This document shows positions 1-9,019 of a DNA stretch of 64,000 bases, piece by piece (position 1 is the first letter of the stretch; each line of letters starts with the position of its first letter). The notes under the pieces are model-generated. The model worked only from the letters and a program-made list of their open reading frames with translations, was not told where the DNA came from and made no database searches. Made by a program: the position numbers and the translations under genes. Location of the stretch: NCBI RefSeq assembly GCF_002934455.1, contig NZ_PTIR01000003.1, positions 248,001-312,000 on the forward strand. The letters run 5' to 3'. This DNA comes from Trinickia symbiotica (lineage in GTDB: Bacteria > Pseudomonadota > Gammaproteobacteria > Burkholderiales > Burkholderiaceae).

Positions 1-410
1 AGCACGCCTATGGCCTAAAGGTATTCGGCGAAATCATGGGCGAAGAAAAGGCAGCCGGCTTGCGCGCCGCAAGCGAGTCCAGCGGTTTTGGCGCCGACAT
101 TTCACGACTTGCCGTCAACTATGCGTTCGCGGATGTATGGGGCGACGACAAGCTCGAGCGCAAGCAGCGCAGTCTCGTGACGCTCGGCATCCTCATCGCC
201 AGCCGCCAGACGCTCGAGCTCAAGAACCATGTCCGCATTGCGGTGCGCAACGGTTTGAGCGCACGCGAGCTGGAAGGCGTGCTGATTCAGGCGCTCCCCT
301 ATGTCGGATTCCCGGCAATCGCCTCCGCCACCACGGCCGTTCTCGAGACGCTGAGGGAACTCGGTATCGACACCACCACCCGAACTTCGGAAGAACGCGG
401 GCTGCTGTAA
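1..410 (+). CDS. carboxymuconolactone decarboxylase family protein (5' partial)
   Basis: The frame is open from the window edge through the first internal ATG (36) to the stop at 408-410, so the true start probably lies outside the window. The residues before that ATG (HAYGLKVFGEI) look like the usual CMD N-terminus, in which a Gly-Leu-Lys-x-Arg/Phe segment precedes the helical domain. The core shows the CMD pattern RSLVTLGILIAS, then an LKNHVRIAVRNG segment and ALPYVGFPA. There is no AhpD-type CxxC pair, which favours the gamma-CMD (decarboxylase-like) branch over a peroxidase role. It is followed after 38 bases by the PhyH dioxygenase on the same strand, so the two are probably co-transcribed. 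Substrate unknown. Confidence 0.8.
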   Translation, partial: HAYGLKVFGEIMGEEKAAGLRAASESSGFGADISRLAVNYAFADVWGDDKLERKQRSLVTLGILIASRQTLELKNHVRIAVRNGLSARELEGVLIQALPYVGFPAIASATTAVLETLRELGIDTTTRTSEERGLL

Positions 411-448
411 AGCGGCCTTCGCTCGCACAGCTCCCCGAGGAGAACACC

Positions 449-1432
449 GTGGAAACAACAATCGTGGATATCGTGCCGACGATGCGCGAGCTCAATGTAT
501 CGAACGATTTGCTCGGCAATCAGGCCGCGCTGCAAGCCCGATGGGACGAAGACGGTTATTTGTTTTTTCGCGACGTACTGGACCACGAGCCGCTGGAACG
601 AATGCGCGGCCTGCTCGTCGATCATCTGGACCGCCATGGCTTTGCGCTCCGGCAAGATCGCGAAGTGCGATGGACCGGTAAGGAACGCGAAAACTTCAGC
701 TTCTTTCCCGTCAAGGAAATGAACGAGCAGCGCGCCGCGCGCATGGTGATGGAAGATCCCGCTATTCGCGCGTTCTTTCAACGCCTCTTCGGCGTACCGC
801 TCTATTGGGTGCCGTTCACTGAATATCGCACTTCGCCTCCCGCCATCGACAAAAGCCGCACGCGCTTCGATTTCATTCACGCAGACGCAATCTACAGCGA
901 CCGGCTCGATTTCATCATCTGCTGGGTTCCGCTCAGTGATATTGACGCGCAGGTGGGCGGGCTGGCTGTTGCCGAGGGCTTGCACAACCTTCCCTCTCTG
1001 CATACGAAGGACGGCGACAAGATCAACCCGATCCAGCTATCGCAAGTACCGCGAGACGCATGGCGACGCACGAACTACCGCTTGGGCGACGTCCTCCTGA
1101 TGAGCCGTTACACGCCGCACTCCGGTCTGAGCAATCACTCGGATCGCTTTCGGCTTTCGCTCGACACGCGCATTCTGCCGCACGGCGGCACGTTCCCGTT
1201 TGCGCCGCGCTTGCCCTACGTCGGCACACTGACGTCGATCACGCCGAATGGGATCGTCTTGCGCGATGGACAAGGCGAGCACGTCTTGCGGTTTGACGAA
1301 ACGAGTTATCTGCGCGGCTTACAGGGCAACCGAGTGCGCGGCGAAGAGATCCGCGACGTCTATCAGCCGGGCTGCGAGGTCATCGTTGCGTATGAAGGCG
1401 ACCTCGTTCAGACGATGCGGCCGCAGCATTGA
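449..1432 (+). CDS. phytanoyl-CoA dioxygenase (PhyH) family Fe(II)/2-oxoglutarate oxygenase
   Basis: A 327-residue protein. I chose the GTG at 449 because a GAGGAG-like site lies about 8 bases upstream; the longer open frame from 137 only overlaps the preceding gene. The iron-binding facial triad is visible: His144-x-Asp146 in FIHADA and a distal His224 in YTPHSGLSNHS, followed by Arg233/Arg235, which would hold 2-oxoglutarate. The family hydroxylates unactivated carbons and includes the 2-aminoethylphosphonate dioxygenase PhnY. Convergent with the ABC operon at 1461-5205, whose fused permease resembles putative aminoethylphosphonate importers; that link is only a hypothesis, and no PhnZ-type HD oxygenase is present in the window. 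Confidence 0.8.
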   Translation: METTIVDIVPTMRELNVSNDLLGNQAALQARWDEDGYLFFRDVLDHEPLERMRGLLVDHLDRHGFALRQDREVRWTGKERENFSFFPVKEMNEQRAARMVMEDPAIRAFFQRLFGVPLYWVPFTEYRTSPPAIDKSRTRFDFIHADAIYSDRLDFIICWVPLSDIDAQVGGLAVAEGLHNLPSLHTKDGDKINPIQLSQVPRDAWRRTNYRLGDVLLMSRYTPHSGLSNHSDRFRLSLDTRILPHGGTFPFAPRLPYVGTLTSITPNGIVLRDGQGEHVLRFDETSYLRGLQGNRVRGEEIRDVYQPGCEVIVAYEGDLVQTMRPQH

Positions 1433-1460
1433 CATCCATTGACATCATTTCGCCGGAGCC

Positions 1461-2483
1461 TCAACCTCGTTCAAGGCCCCAGGCTTGACTTATCCGAGCC
1501 GTCACGCGCTGCCCGATCGCCACATGGCAGCCGTGATAAGCCAACAGCTGCTGTTGGTCTGGCAGCCTGATCAGCACCTCGTAGCGCTCGCCGCGGAACA
1601 CGCAGTCCCGCACTTCGCCTACCACCCCGCTTTCATCCAAACGAACGTGTTGCGGGCGAACGAGAACCGGCCCGCGTTGCCCCTCTGCGCAGCCGAGTGC
1701 GTCCATCAACGGCTGCCCATCGATAGGCCCGAGCGGCTGTCCGGCTACCTCGAGCAGGCTCCCGTTCCCGATGAACCGCGCGAGCCACTCGGTACGTGGA
1801 CGTTGATAGAGTTCCTCAGGCGTCGCCCATTGCACAAGACGCCCGCGGTGCATCACTGCAACGCGATCCGCGAGCGCCATCGCTTCAGCCTGATCATGGG
1901 TGACATAGACGAAAGTGGCACCGGTGCGTCGGTGGAAGTCCCGAAAAGCCTGCTCCATCGACGCACGCAGATGACGATCGAGGTTGGCGAGCGGCTCGTC
2001 GAGCAGCACGACTCTCGCTTCGCTCGCGAGACAGCGCGCCAACGCCACGCGTTGACGCTGGCCGCCCGAGAGGGCTTGCGGTGCGGCATCGGCGTATTCG
2101 GCGAGGTGCACCGATTCAAGTGCCTCGCGCACGCGCCGCTCATATTCCGCTGCGCGCACGCCGCGTAGTTTCAACGCGTAACCGACGTTTTGCGCGACGC
2201 TCATATGCGGCCAAAGCGCGTAGGACTGAAAGACCATCCCCATCCGCCGATGCTCCGGCGGAACGTGTGTGTCCGGGCTCGATAACACGCGATCGCCGAG
2301 TGCGATCTGCCCCGCATCGACGTCTTCAAAACCGGCGAGCATACGTAGCGTCGTCGTCTTGCCGCAGCCGCTCGGGCCGAGCAAAGCAACGAAGGCGCCA
2401 GCCGGTATCGCCAGGTCCAACCCATCCACCGCCGTTGCATCGGGATAACGCTTGCTCACGCCCCGCAATATCAAGTCCGCCAC
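1461..2483 (-). CDS. ABC transporter ATP-binding protein (PotA/FbpC/PhnT type)
   Basis: A 340-residue ATPase of the spermidine/iron/phosphonate importer class. Walker A GPSGCGKTT lies near residue 36, the Q-loop in MVFQSYALWP, the signature LSGGQRQRVALAR near 137, Walker B VVLLDEPLANLD, and the switch His in VTHDQAEAM. A C-terminal TOBE-like region of about 100 residues follows. The GTG start at 2483 is inside the end of the permease gene (13-base overlap), with a GGGGTGA stretch upstream; the longer open frame to 2648 is only permease coding in another frame. It is last in the minus-strand operon binding protein - permease - ATPase, so it powers that importer at the cytoplasmic face. Confidence 0.9.
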   Translation of the reverse strand: MADLILRGVSKRYPDATAVDGLDLAIPAGAFVALLGPSGCGKTTTLRMLAGFEDVDAGQIALGDRVLSSPDTHVPPEHRRMGMVFQSYALWPHMSVAQNVGYALKLRGVRAAEYERRVREALESVHLAEYADAAPQALSGGQRQRVALARCLASEARVVLLDEPLANLDRHLRASMEQAFRDFHRRTGATFVYVTHDQAEAMALADRVAVMHRGRLVQWATPEELYQRPRTEWLARFIGNGSLLEVAGQPLGPIDGQPLMDALGCAEGQRGPVLVRPQHVRLDESGVVGEVRDCVFRGERYEVLIRLPDQQQLLAYHGCHVAIGQRVTARISQAWGLERG

Positions 2484-4183
2484 GGAATCACCCCTTTTGG
2501 CAGACGGTGCGAAAAGAGACCGAGCAGTCCCATCAGCGTCCCGACCAACAAGACGATTGCTACGGCAACGGCAGCCGCAAGTGCATTCTCGCCACTTTCG
2601 TTCAAATTGAAGATCAGCACGCCCAGCGTTTCGTTGCCGGCGCTCCATAGCAATGCCGAAACCGTCAATTCGCTGAACGCCATGAGAAACACCAGAACGG
2701 CTCCGGCAAGGGCCGACGGCGCCACGAGCGGCAACACAATGTCGCCGAGACTTCGCCTGTGATTGGCACCGGCAAGCCGCGCTGCCTCCTCGAGCGACAG
2801 GTCGAGCTGGGCGATGCTGGTTTGCACCGGCTTGAGCGCGACAACCATGAAGCGCGCCAGATACGCAAGGAGAATGATGATCAGGCTGCCGTAAAGGCTA
2901 ATTTCGATGAACGGCAATGGACGGGCGAACAGCAAGATGCAGGCGATGGCCAGCACAACGCCCGGCACGGCGTACGGGATCTCGATGGCTGCAGCGAGCC
3001 ACGCGCCTAACCGACCGGGACGGCGTACCAATTGCCATGCCACGGGCACGATCAACAAAGGCAACAGGACCGCGGCCGTAACGGCAAGCGTCGTGCTATT
3101 GCGCAGCGCACGCAAAGTCACGCCCTGTCGGCCGAGCATTTCCCCATAGGCCTGCAAAGTCAATGTGTGAGGGTTGAGCGCGACACCTATTGCAGGCACC
3201 AGCGAGCTCGCGACGAGCGCCAGCAGCGGGGCAAACAAGATCGCCGCAAGGATCAACGCCATCACCGCTTCGACGACTCCGCGCGCCCGGCCCAGGCGCA
3301 GCATGACGCGAGCGCTCTGGCCGGAAAGCCGATGCGCGGGGCGCGCCAGTAGTCGAGACTGCAACCCGATGCCGGCCAGGGCGACCGCGCCGATCAGCAG
3401 CGATAGCACCGCGACCTGGGGCAGCGTCGCGTTGCCGAAGCTCACCATCTTCTGATAGATCAGCGTAGGCAGCACGTAATAGCTGGCCGGAATGCCTAGC
3501 AGTGCAGGAATGCCGAAGTTGCCGAGCGCTGACACGAACACGAGCGCAGCAGCGGCAAGAAGACCAGGGCGAACCAGGGGGACAACGATGTCGCGCCACA
3601 CGCGCACCCGGCTGGCGCCCGCCAGCAGAGCCGCTTCGATAAGATCCGCAGGCAACGCCACCAGGCTCGCCCGCAACGACAGAAATACCATTGGCGCGTA
3701 CTGGATTCCCAACAACAGCGCGATGCCGCCGGCCGAATAGAGCGGCTGGGGACTACCAAGAGGTGGTGCAAGCCCCAGCGTCTTCAACAATGGACTGGCT
3801 GGGCCCGTGAGTTGCAGCCATGCGAGCGCCGTTACTTGCGGAGGGATCATCATCGGCAGCACGAAGCAGAAGGCAAAGATGCCCTTTGCGCGCAAGTCGG
3901 TCAGCGTCAGCGCGAAAGCAATGAAACCGCCCAGCAGTAGTCCGACGATCGTACCCAAAGCGCACGTATAGACGCTGTGGCTCAGCGCCTGCCAGGTGGA
4001 GGGCTCGGTCAGCACGTCCAACCCTGACGGATGGGTCGACCATTGCCGCGGGCTCAACGCTTCCCATACTAAACGCGCGGTTGGCGCGACGGTGAGCGCC
4101 GCCACGGCGAACACCGGCAGCAGGAACGCTCGATCACCCATTCGCGTGGAGCCCGCCGCGCGGGCCGCACGTGAGCCCGTCAT
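2471..4183 (-). CDS. fused ABC transporter permease with two BPD domains
   Basis: A 570-residue inner-membrane protein made of two tandem permease halves. Each half carries an EAA coupling loop: EAALLAGASRVRVWRD in the first, EAARLAGANHRRSLGD in the second. About twelve hydrophobic helices are apparent. Fusion into one chain is typical of FbpB-like iron permeases and of the putative 2-aminoethylphosphonate permeases of Burkholderiales. The ATG at 4183 overlaps the stop of the upstream binding-protein gene as ATGA, which supports this start and indicates translational coupling. The substrate cannot be told from the permease alone. Confidence 0.9.
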   Translation of the reverse strand: MTGSRAARAAGSTRMGDRAFLLPVFAVAALTVAPTARLVWEALSPRQWSTHPSGLDVLTEPSTWQALSHSVYTCALGTIVGLLLGGFIAFALTLTDLRAKGIFAFCFVLPMMIPPQVTALAWLQLTGPASPLLKTLGLAPPLGSPQPLYSAGGIALLLGIQYAPMVFLSLRASLVALPADLIEAALLAGASRVRVWRDIVVPLVRPGLLAAAALVFVSALGNFGIPALLGIPASYYVLPTLIYQKMVSFGNATLPQVAVLSLLIGAVALAGIGLQSRLLARPAHRLSGQSARVMLRLGRARGVVEAVMALILAAILFAPLLALVASSLVPAIGVALNPHTLTLQAYGEMLGRQGVTLRALRNSTTLAVTAAVLLPLLIVPVAWQLVRRPGRLGAWLAAAIEIPYAVPGVVLAIACILLFARPLPFIEISLYGSLIIILLAYLARFMVVALKPVQTSIAQLDLSLEEAARLAGANHRRSLGDIVLPLVAPSALAGAVLVFLMAFSELTVSALLWSAGNETLGVLIFNLNESGENALAAAVAVAIVLLVGTLMGLLGLFSHRLPKGVIPWRT

Positions 4184-5205
4184 TTAGCCGTCCCGAACAG
4201 GGCGTTGAAACGGGCCTTGTTGGTTTCGGCAGCCGCAAGCGCCCGGGCAGGATCGACCGGCAGCGGTTTGATCTGATCGCGACTCGGGAAACCGGGCGGA
4301 ACCGGCAGCGAAGCGAGCGCAGGAATATAGCCCTGCGAAAGCACGAGCTTCTGACCGTCCTTGGACAGCAGGAAATCGACGAATGCCCGCGCCGTCTGAA
4401 CGTGTCGCGCCTGTTTGAGGATCGCGACCGGCTCGGTGACCACACTCACGCCCTCTTTGGGGAATACGAATTCGATCGGGGCACCTTTTGCCTTTTCACG
4501 AATCGCCATGAAGTCAACCAGCATGCCGCAGGTCTTCGCGCCGCTCGCAATCGCGCTGAGTACACCGCCATTACCACCTTGCGCGCTCGCCCCGTTAGCT
4601 TTGAGCTTCTCGTAATAGGCCCAGCCAAGCTGCGGATTTGCGCTCAGCGCAGCGAGGTGAATCATCGCCGCGCCCGAATACAGGGGGCTGGGTAGCGTGA
4701 CCTGGTTCTTCACCTCAGGCCGCGTCAAGTCGTTCCAGTTGGAAGGTTTGAATGGGCTGCCCGTGTTGTACGCGATGCCGGTCGTAATCAACTTCGTCCC
4801 GTAGTAGTAGCCCTCTTTGTCGTACAAAGTCGGGGCGTATTGTCCGCGCTCGTCGCTCAGATACGGTTGAAGCAGGCCCTTCTGCTTGAGGGCTTGCATG
4901 GTGAGGCTATCGGCGATCAACAGGACATCGGGTTTCGTCACGCCCGCGGCAATCTCAGCCTCGAGGCGTGTCATCAACTGAGACGTGCCGTCTCGCACCC
5001 ATTCCACCCGTACTTCCGGATGGACTTTTCTAAAGGCGTCCACCGTTGTTTGCGCATCGGCGGTCGGTTGGCTGGTATAGAGCACGAGCGCATCGTCGGC
5101 TGCCTGCGCATAGCCTGCGCCGAACGGGGACACGAGCCATCCAAGCATGATGGCTGTAAAAAAACTTCTCGTATGTGCGCTCAAGGTTGCAGTCGGACGT
5201 GTCAT
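4180..5205 (-). CDS. ABC transporter periplasmic substrate-binding protein (FutA/PhnS-like)
   Basis: A protein of 341 residues with a signal peptide: from the ATG at 5205 a short basic segment, a hydrophobic stretch (FFTAIMLGWLV) and a likely cleavage after GYAQA. The mature protein begins LVLYTSQPTADAQTTVDAF, the pattern of iron/spermidine/aminoethylphosphonate binding proteins (YTSQ, then KPDVLLIADSLTM and a YNT hinge segment). Other starts at 5223 or 5298 are possible; none has a strong ribosome site. First gene of the importer operon. Which ligand it binds is unknown. The class binds Fe(III), polyamines, thiamine or 2-aminoethylphosphonate, and the nearby PhyH gene slightly favours the last. 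Confidence 0.85.
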   Translation of the reverse strand: MTRPTATLSAHTRSFFTAIMLGWLVSPFGAGYAQAADDALVLYTSQPTADAQTTVDAFRKVHPEVRVEWVRDGTSQLMTRLEAEIAAGVTKPDVLLIADSLTMQALKQKGLLQPYLSDERGQYAPTLYDKEGYYYGTKLITTGIAYNTGSPFKPSNWNDLTRPEVKNQVTLPSPLYSGAAMIHLAALSANPQLGWAYYEKLKANGASAQGGNGGVLSAIASGAKTCGMLVDFMAIREKAKGAPIEFVFPKEGVSVVTEPVAILKQARHVQTARAFVDFLLSKDGQKLVLSQGYIPALASLPVPPGFPSRDQIKPLPVDPARALAAAETNKARFNALFGTAK

Positions 5206-5646
5206 TAGTCGCAAACAGGGCATGGCTGGCAAAATCCAGCAAGCTGCACGATTTGTGTGACGGGCCGATGAACCGCCTGCGAGCCGCGACGCCACCAAGC
5301 CAAACCCCGCAACGCCCTACGCGATGCGGGTTTATGACAGACTTTTCCGGAGGATCCAGGAAAAGATTTTGGTGGCCCCCCGGGAGTCGAAAGATTCAGC
5401 CTTTGCCAGTACCAGCAAGACAGCGTGGATTCTCAGCATCCGACATACCGCCAAAAATACCGTCGTTCATCAGTCCTTCAAACGTCTAATGATTCGGCGT
5501 TGCTCCCGCAAGCCGACTGCGGAGCAGCTTCCTTCTCTGTGCTAAGGCAGCGCAGATGCAGCGTGGCAAACCCTTATCACGTCAAGGCCCCGCTTCGCCT
5601 GGCATTGCCAGCATAGCCGGCGCAGTCGTATTGCGCCCGGTTAGCA
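5206..5646. other. intergenic region upstream of the ABC importer operon
   Basis: About 440 bases with no ORF I would call. It must hold the promoter of the minus-strand importer operon, and at its other end it receives the transcript end of the amidohydrolase at 5647. A small hairpin (CTGGCA-T-TGCCAG) lies near 5599-5611. No riboswitch or repeat was recognised. Confidence 0.4.
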
Positions 5647-6852
5647 TCAGTCAGTCGTCAGGCAGGCGCTCGCGAGCGCCAGGCGCGCAACTTCCGCAAA
5701 ATAACGGGCGCCCAGCGGGAGTATGTCGTCGTTGAAGTCGTATGCCGCGTTGTGCAACGGCACGCCACCCTTTTCGCGGACATCGCCGTTACCGATAAAA
5801 ATGAAGTTGCCCGGAACGGCCTGAAGGAATGCGCCGAAGTCCTCCGAGATCATCATCGGCTGAACGTTAGCATCGACACCTTGTGCACCGGCCACTTTCG
5901 TCGCCGCGGCCACGGCGAGATCGACGTACTCGGGTGAATTCACTGTCGGCGCGAATTCGTGCGTGTATTCGAAGTCGCATTCGACTCCATGCATCCGGCA
6001 GATGCCCTCACTGACTTCGCGCATGCGTGTGGCGAGCAGATTCTGCACATTCGGCGAATAGCTGCGCGTGTCGCCTTTGATCGTTACGTTCGATGGAATC
6101 ACGTTACGCAGACCGTCTGTGATGATCTCCGTGCACGAGATCACCGCCGGCAGGCTCGGATCAAGGTTACGCGAAATGATCGTCTGCAGACCGAGCACGA
6201 TCTGCGAGGCGATCACGATCGGATCGACTCCCATATGCGGACGCGCCGCGTGCGTGCCTCTCGCCTTGATATGGATGACGAAGTTGTCTTCGCTCGCCAT
6301 GATGCCGCCCGGCCGCGTCGAAAACGATCCTGCGGGCATGCCCGGCATGTTGTGCGCGCCGAAGATCGCATCGACGGGGAAACGCTCGAACAGGCCGTCT
6401 GCCATCATGGCCTTCGCGCCGCGTCCGTGCTCCTCCGCCGGCTGGAAGATAAACCGCACGGTACCGTTAAAGTCGCGCGCTTCCGAGAGCAAGCGCGCCG
6501 CTCCAAGCACCATCGCCATATGCCCGTCGTGCCCGCACGCGTGCATCTTCCCAGCGGTGCATGACGCATAGGCACGCCCGGGCGCATCCTCCGAAATGTT
6601 CAGCGCATCCATATCCGCTCGAAGGCCGATGGCGCGCGTCCCATCACCGACCTTGAGGTTCGCCACGACGCCGGTCCCGCCAATGCCCCGATGGACCTCC
6701 AAGCCAAAGCTCTCGAGAACCGTGGCGACGTAGTCGGATGTCGCGACTTCTTCGAACCCGGTCTCGGGGTTGCGGTGAAAGTGATGCCGCCAATGCTTCA
6801 ACTTCGATTGCAGTGTGCTTTCCATGCTCGCGATATCCCTCAAAATCGACAT
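5647..6852 (-). CDS. M20 family amidohydrolase (HipO/IAA-amino acid hydrolase type)
   Basis: About 401 residues. The family hydrolyses N-acyl amino acids or amides with two metal ions. Visible ligands: CGHDGHMAM, the Asp of LRADMDAL, the Glu pair of FQPAEEHG, His in FGAHNMPG, and a C-terminal HNAAYDF. The N-terminus after the start (KHWRHHFHRNPETGFEE) is the usual one. Starts at 6852 and 6825 are both possible; 6825 has a GAGGGA ten bases upstream. Open frame up to 7062 lacks family similarity. Divergently transcribed from the Lrp-type regulator at 7084, which probably controls it. With diaminopropionate ammonia-lyase nearby it may release an amino acid from an N-acyl substrate. Confidence 0.88.
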   Translation of the reverse strand: MSILRDIASMESTLQSKLKHWRHHFHRNPETGFEEVATSDYVATVLESFGLEVHRGIGGTGVVANLKVGDGTRAIGLRADMDALNISEDAPGRAYASCTAGKMHACGHDGHMAMVLGAARLLSEARDFNGTVRFIFQPAEEHGRGAKAMMADGLFERFPVDAIFGAHNMPGMPAGSFSTRPGGIMASEDNFVIHIKARGTHAARPHMGVDPIVIASQIVLGLQTIISRNLDPSLPAVISCTEIITDGLRNVIPSNVTIKGDTRSYSPNVQNLLATRMREVSEGICRMHGVECDFEYTHEFAPTVNSPEYVDLAVAAATKVAGAQGVDANVQPMMISEDFGAFLQAVPGNFIFIGNGDVREKGGVPLHNAAYDFNDDILPLGARYFAEVARLALASACLTTD

Positions 6853-7083
6853 AAAAGTCGCGCCTGCAACGGCTCGCCGCAGCTTCAGGAAAAACGGCGA
6901 TCCCCCGCCGCACCGCCCCGTGGATGGCGGGAGGGTCCTGCAGGCAGTGCCTGCGGACGAATTCCTCCAGCCGCTGCAGCGTTCCATTGACGCGATGCCA
7001 AGGCGAAAATAATATTTCAAAGCATGCTCAATTCGGATGCGTTCCGCCCCGCAGCTTTGCAATAAAATTTCACGGCCTGCCCC

Positions 7084-7557
7084 ATGACCATGCTAGACAA
7101 CTACGATCTCAAGTTGCTGAGCGAGATCCAGCGCAACGCCGATACGCCCCAAAGCGAACTGGCGAGCCGCATCAATCTTTCGCCGGCGGCCGTCAACCGC
7201 CGGCTCCGCCGATTGGCTGACGAGGGAGTCATTGACCGCTACACGGCTATTCTGGCCCCGGAGAAGGTCGGCTATCCTCTAACGATCGTGAGCATGATCG
7301 AAGTCGAAAGCGAGCAAATCGACCTGCTCGACGCGATGAAACGCACTTTCGAGGCATGCCCGCAGATCCAACAGTGCTACTACGTGGCTGGCGAGTGGGA
7401 CTTCGTGCTGATTTTCTCCGTCCGCCATATGGAGGAATACAACGACCTCACTCGGCAGCTCTTCTTCGCCAACAACAACGTCAAGCGTTTCAAGACGCTC
7501 GTCACGATGAGCCGCGTCAAGGCCGGACTTGACATACCGGTCGCGCCGTCAGCGTGA
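7084..7557 (+). CDS. Lrp/AsnC family transcriptional regulator
   Basis: A 157-residue regulator. Residues 5-60 form the AsnC winged helix (LDNYDLKLLSEIQRNA, then LASRINLSPAAVNRRLRRL), and residues 70-150 form the RAM ligand-binding domain (EACPQIQQCYYVAGEWDFVL). In the family, RAM domains bind amino acids and assemble octamers. It reads away from the M20 amidohydrolase, with about 230 bases between the two genes, and is convergent with the LivK-type gene. A local role in sensing an amino acid released or imported by these neighbours is inferred. Confidence 0.92.
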   Translation: MTMLDNYDLKLLSEIQRNADTPQSELASRINLSPAAVNRRLRRLADEGVIDRYTAILAPEKVGYPLTIVSMIEVESEQIDLLDAMKRTFEACPQIQQCYYVAGEWDFVLIFSVRHMEEYNDLTRQLFFANNNVKRFKTLVTMSRVKAGLDIPVAPSA

Positions 7558-7655
7558 AGTCTCAGCAAGAAATGCGACGAACCAGCGACGATCGTGAGGC
7601 TCCGGCAAGCGCACACGATCCCCCGTTCAACGATTCCGATGCTCGGGATCGAGCC

Positions 7656-8807
7656 TTACCTCACGACGCCCTGGTCGTGCCACTCGCCACCGCCATATCG
7701 GCGCACGGTGATGGCACCATTGCGAATATCGCCGTTCTCGTCGAATTGAATGACTCCAGTGACGCCCTCCATCCGGAGTTCACGAAGCTTGGGCAGATAC
7801 ACCTTTGGGTCAGTCGACTGAGCCAACTGCATTGCATTCGCGAGCGCCATCGTGGCATCGTAGGAATATGGCGCGTACAGCTGAACCGGCACCCCGAAAC
7901 GCTGCTGGTAGCGCTTGAAAAACGCCTCCCCCTGCGGCATGCGTGCGCGCGGCACACCTGCCAGAGTGCAATACATGTCGTCGTTCATCGACGCGCCTGC
8001 AAGCGCGATAAACTGCGGTGTGCAGGCCTCGTCTCCGGCAATCAGCTTCGCGTTGATTCCCAGCTTGCGCGCCTGTTGAGCGAACGCAGCGGCCTGCGTG
8101 TCTCCCCCTGAGAACATGATGGCCGACGGCGTATGGTTCTTGATGGTGGTGAGCACGGCCATCCAGTTGGTGGTCTTGTCCGTCCCATATTCGCGATCCA
8201 CGACCGTGCCGCCTGCCGCTTTGACAGCCTTTTCTACTTCATCGGCCAAGCCTTGGCCATAAGCAGTCCGGTCGTCGACGATTGCTACCTTTGTCGCCTT
8301 CAGACCTTTCACAACGTAAGTGCCAATTACGTTGCCTTGCCGAACATCATTCGCCACCATTCGAAACACGTTCCGATAGCCCTGCTGAGTCAGCTTCGGA
8401 TTTGTCGCGGACTCGGAAATCATTGGAATACCGGCATCGGCATAGATTTTTGAAGCGGGAATCGACGTCCCCGAGTTCGCGTGACCTATCACGCCCGCCA
8501 CACGATCGTCCACCAACTTCTGGCCCACGACCATGGCCGTTTTTGGATCGGCCGCATCGTCCTGCGAATCGAGCACGAACGTGACGGCCTGTCCACCGAT
8601 TCTCAACCGTTTCGCGTTCAGATCCTCGATCGCGAGGCGTACGCCATTCTCATCATCCTTTCCGATGTGTGAGAGTTCACCGGTCAGTGGCGAGACCTGC
8701 CCAATTTTCACGGTGACGTCGGCCTGAGCCGATATCGTCTGGAGGGCCAGTGCGACGCCAAGCATCGCGGGGAAAACTTTTGAGATGTTCATGATCGGAA
8801 CTCGCAT
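7656..8807 (-). CDS. branched-chain amino acid-type ABC substrate-binding protein (LivK family)
   Basis: About 383 residues with a signal peptide ending near ISAQA; ATGs at 8807 and 8792 are both possible. The mature protein starts VTVKIGQVSPLTGELSHIGK and continues with the type I periplasmic-binding fold (ENGVRLAIEDLNAK, VAGVIGHANSGTSIPAS, PMISESATNP). The family binds leucine/isoleucine/valine and other amino or aromatic acids. No LivHMGF genes lie in the window, so it is an orphan here and must use permeases elsewhere. It is directly downstream of diaminopropionate ammonia-lyase on the same strand. Its 3' end is partly duplicated at about 36057-36174. Confidence 0.88.
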   Translation of the reverse strand: MRVPIMNISKVFPAMLGVALALQTISAQADVTVKIGQVSPLTGELSHIGKDDENGVRLAIEDLNAKRLRIGGQAVTFVLDSQDDAADPKTAMVVGQKLVDDRVAGVIGHANSGTSIPASKIYADAGIPMISESATNPKLTQQGYRNVFRMVANDVRQGNVIGTYVVKGLKATKVAIVDDRTAYGQGLADEVEKAVKAAGGTVVDREYGTDKTTNWMAVLTTIKNHTPSAIMFSGGDTQAAAFAQQARKLGINAKLIAGDEACTPQFIALAGASMNDDMYCTLAGVPRARMPQGEAFFKRYQQRFGVPVQLYAPYSYDATMALANAMQLAQSTDPKVYLPKLRELRMEGVTGVIQFDENGDIRNGAITVRRYGGGEWHDQGVVR

Positions 8808-9019
8808 GGTGAAGTACTCGCGTGGCAAATGAGCGGCCGTTGCTTCCGCTCCAGTCCGGCACGTGCGCGCCGGCTGGATCAATGCTACGGAATGGCCTCG
8901 ATCGCCAATATTGGCTATCCGAGCCGAAAGGGAATTTGCACGCATTCGAGGCGGCCGAAACGAGGAATCCTTGCGTTTGAGCGAGAAAGGGATACCGTCG
9001 TCGCCATCGCGGCGATGGC

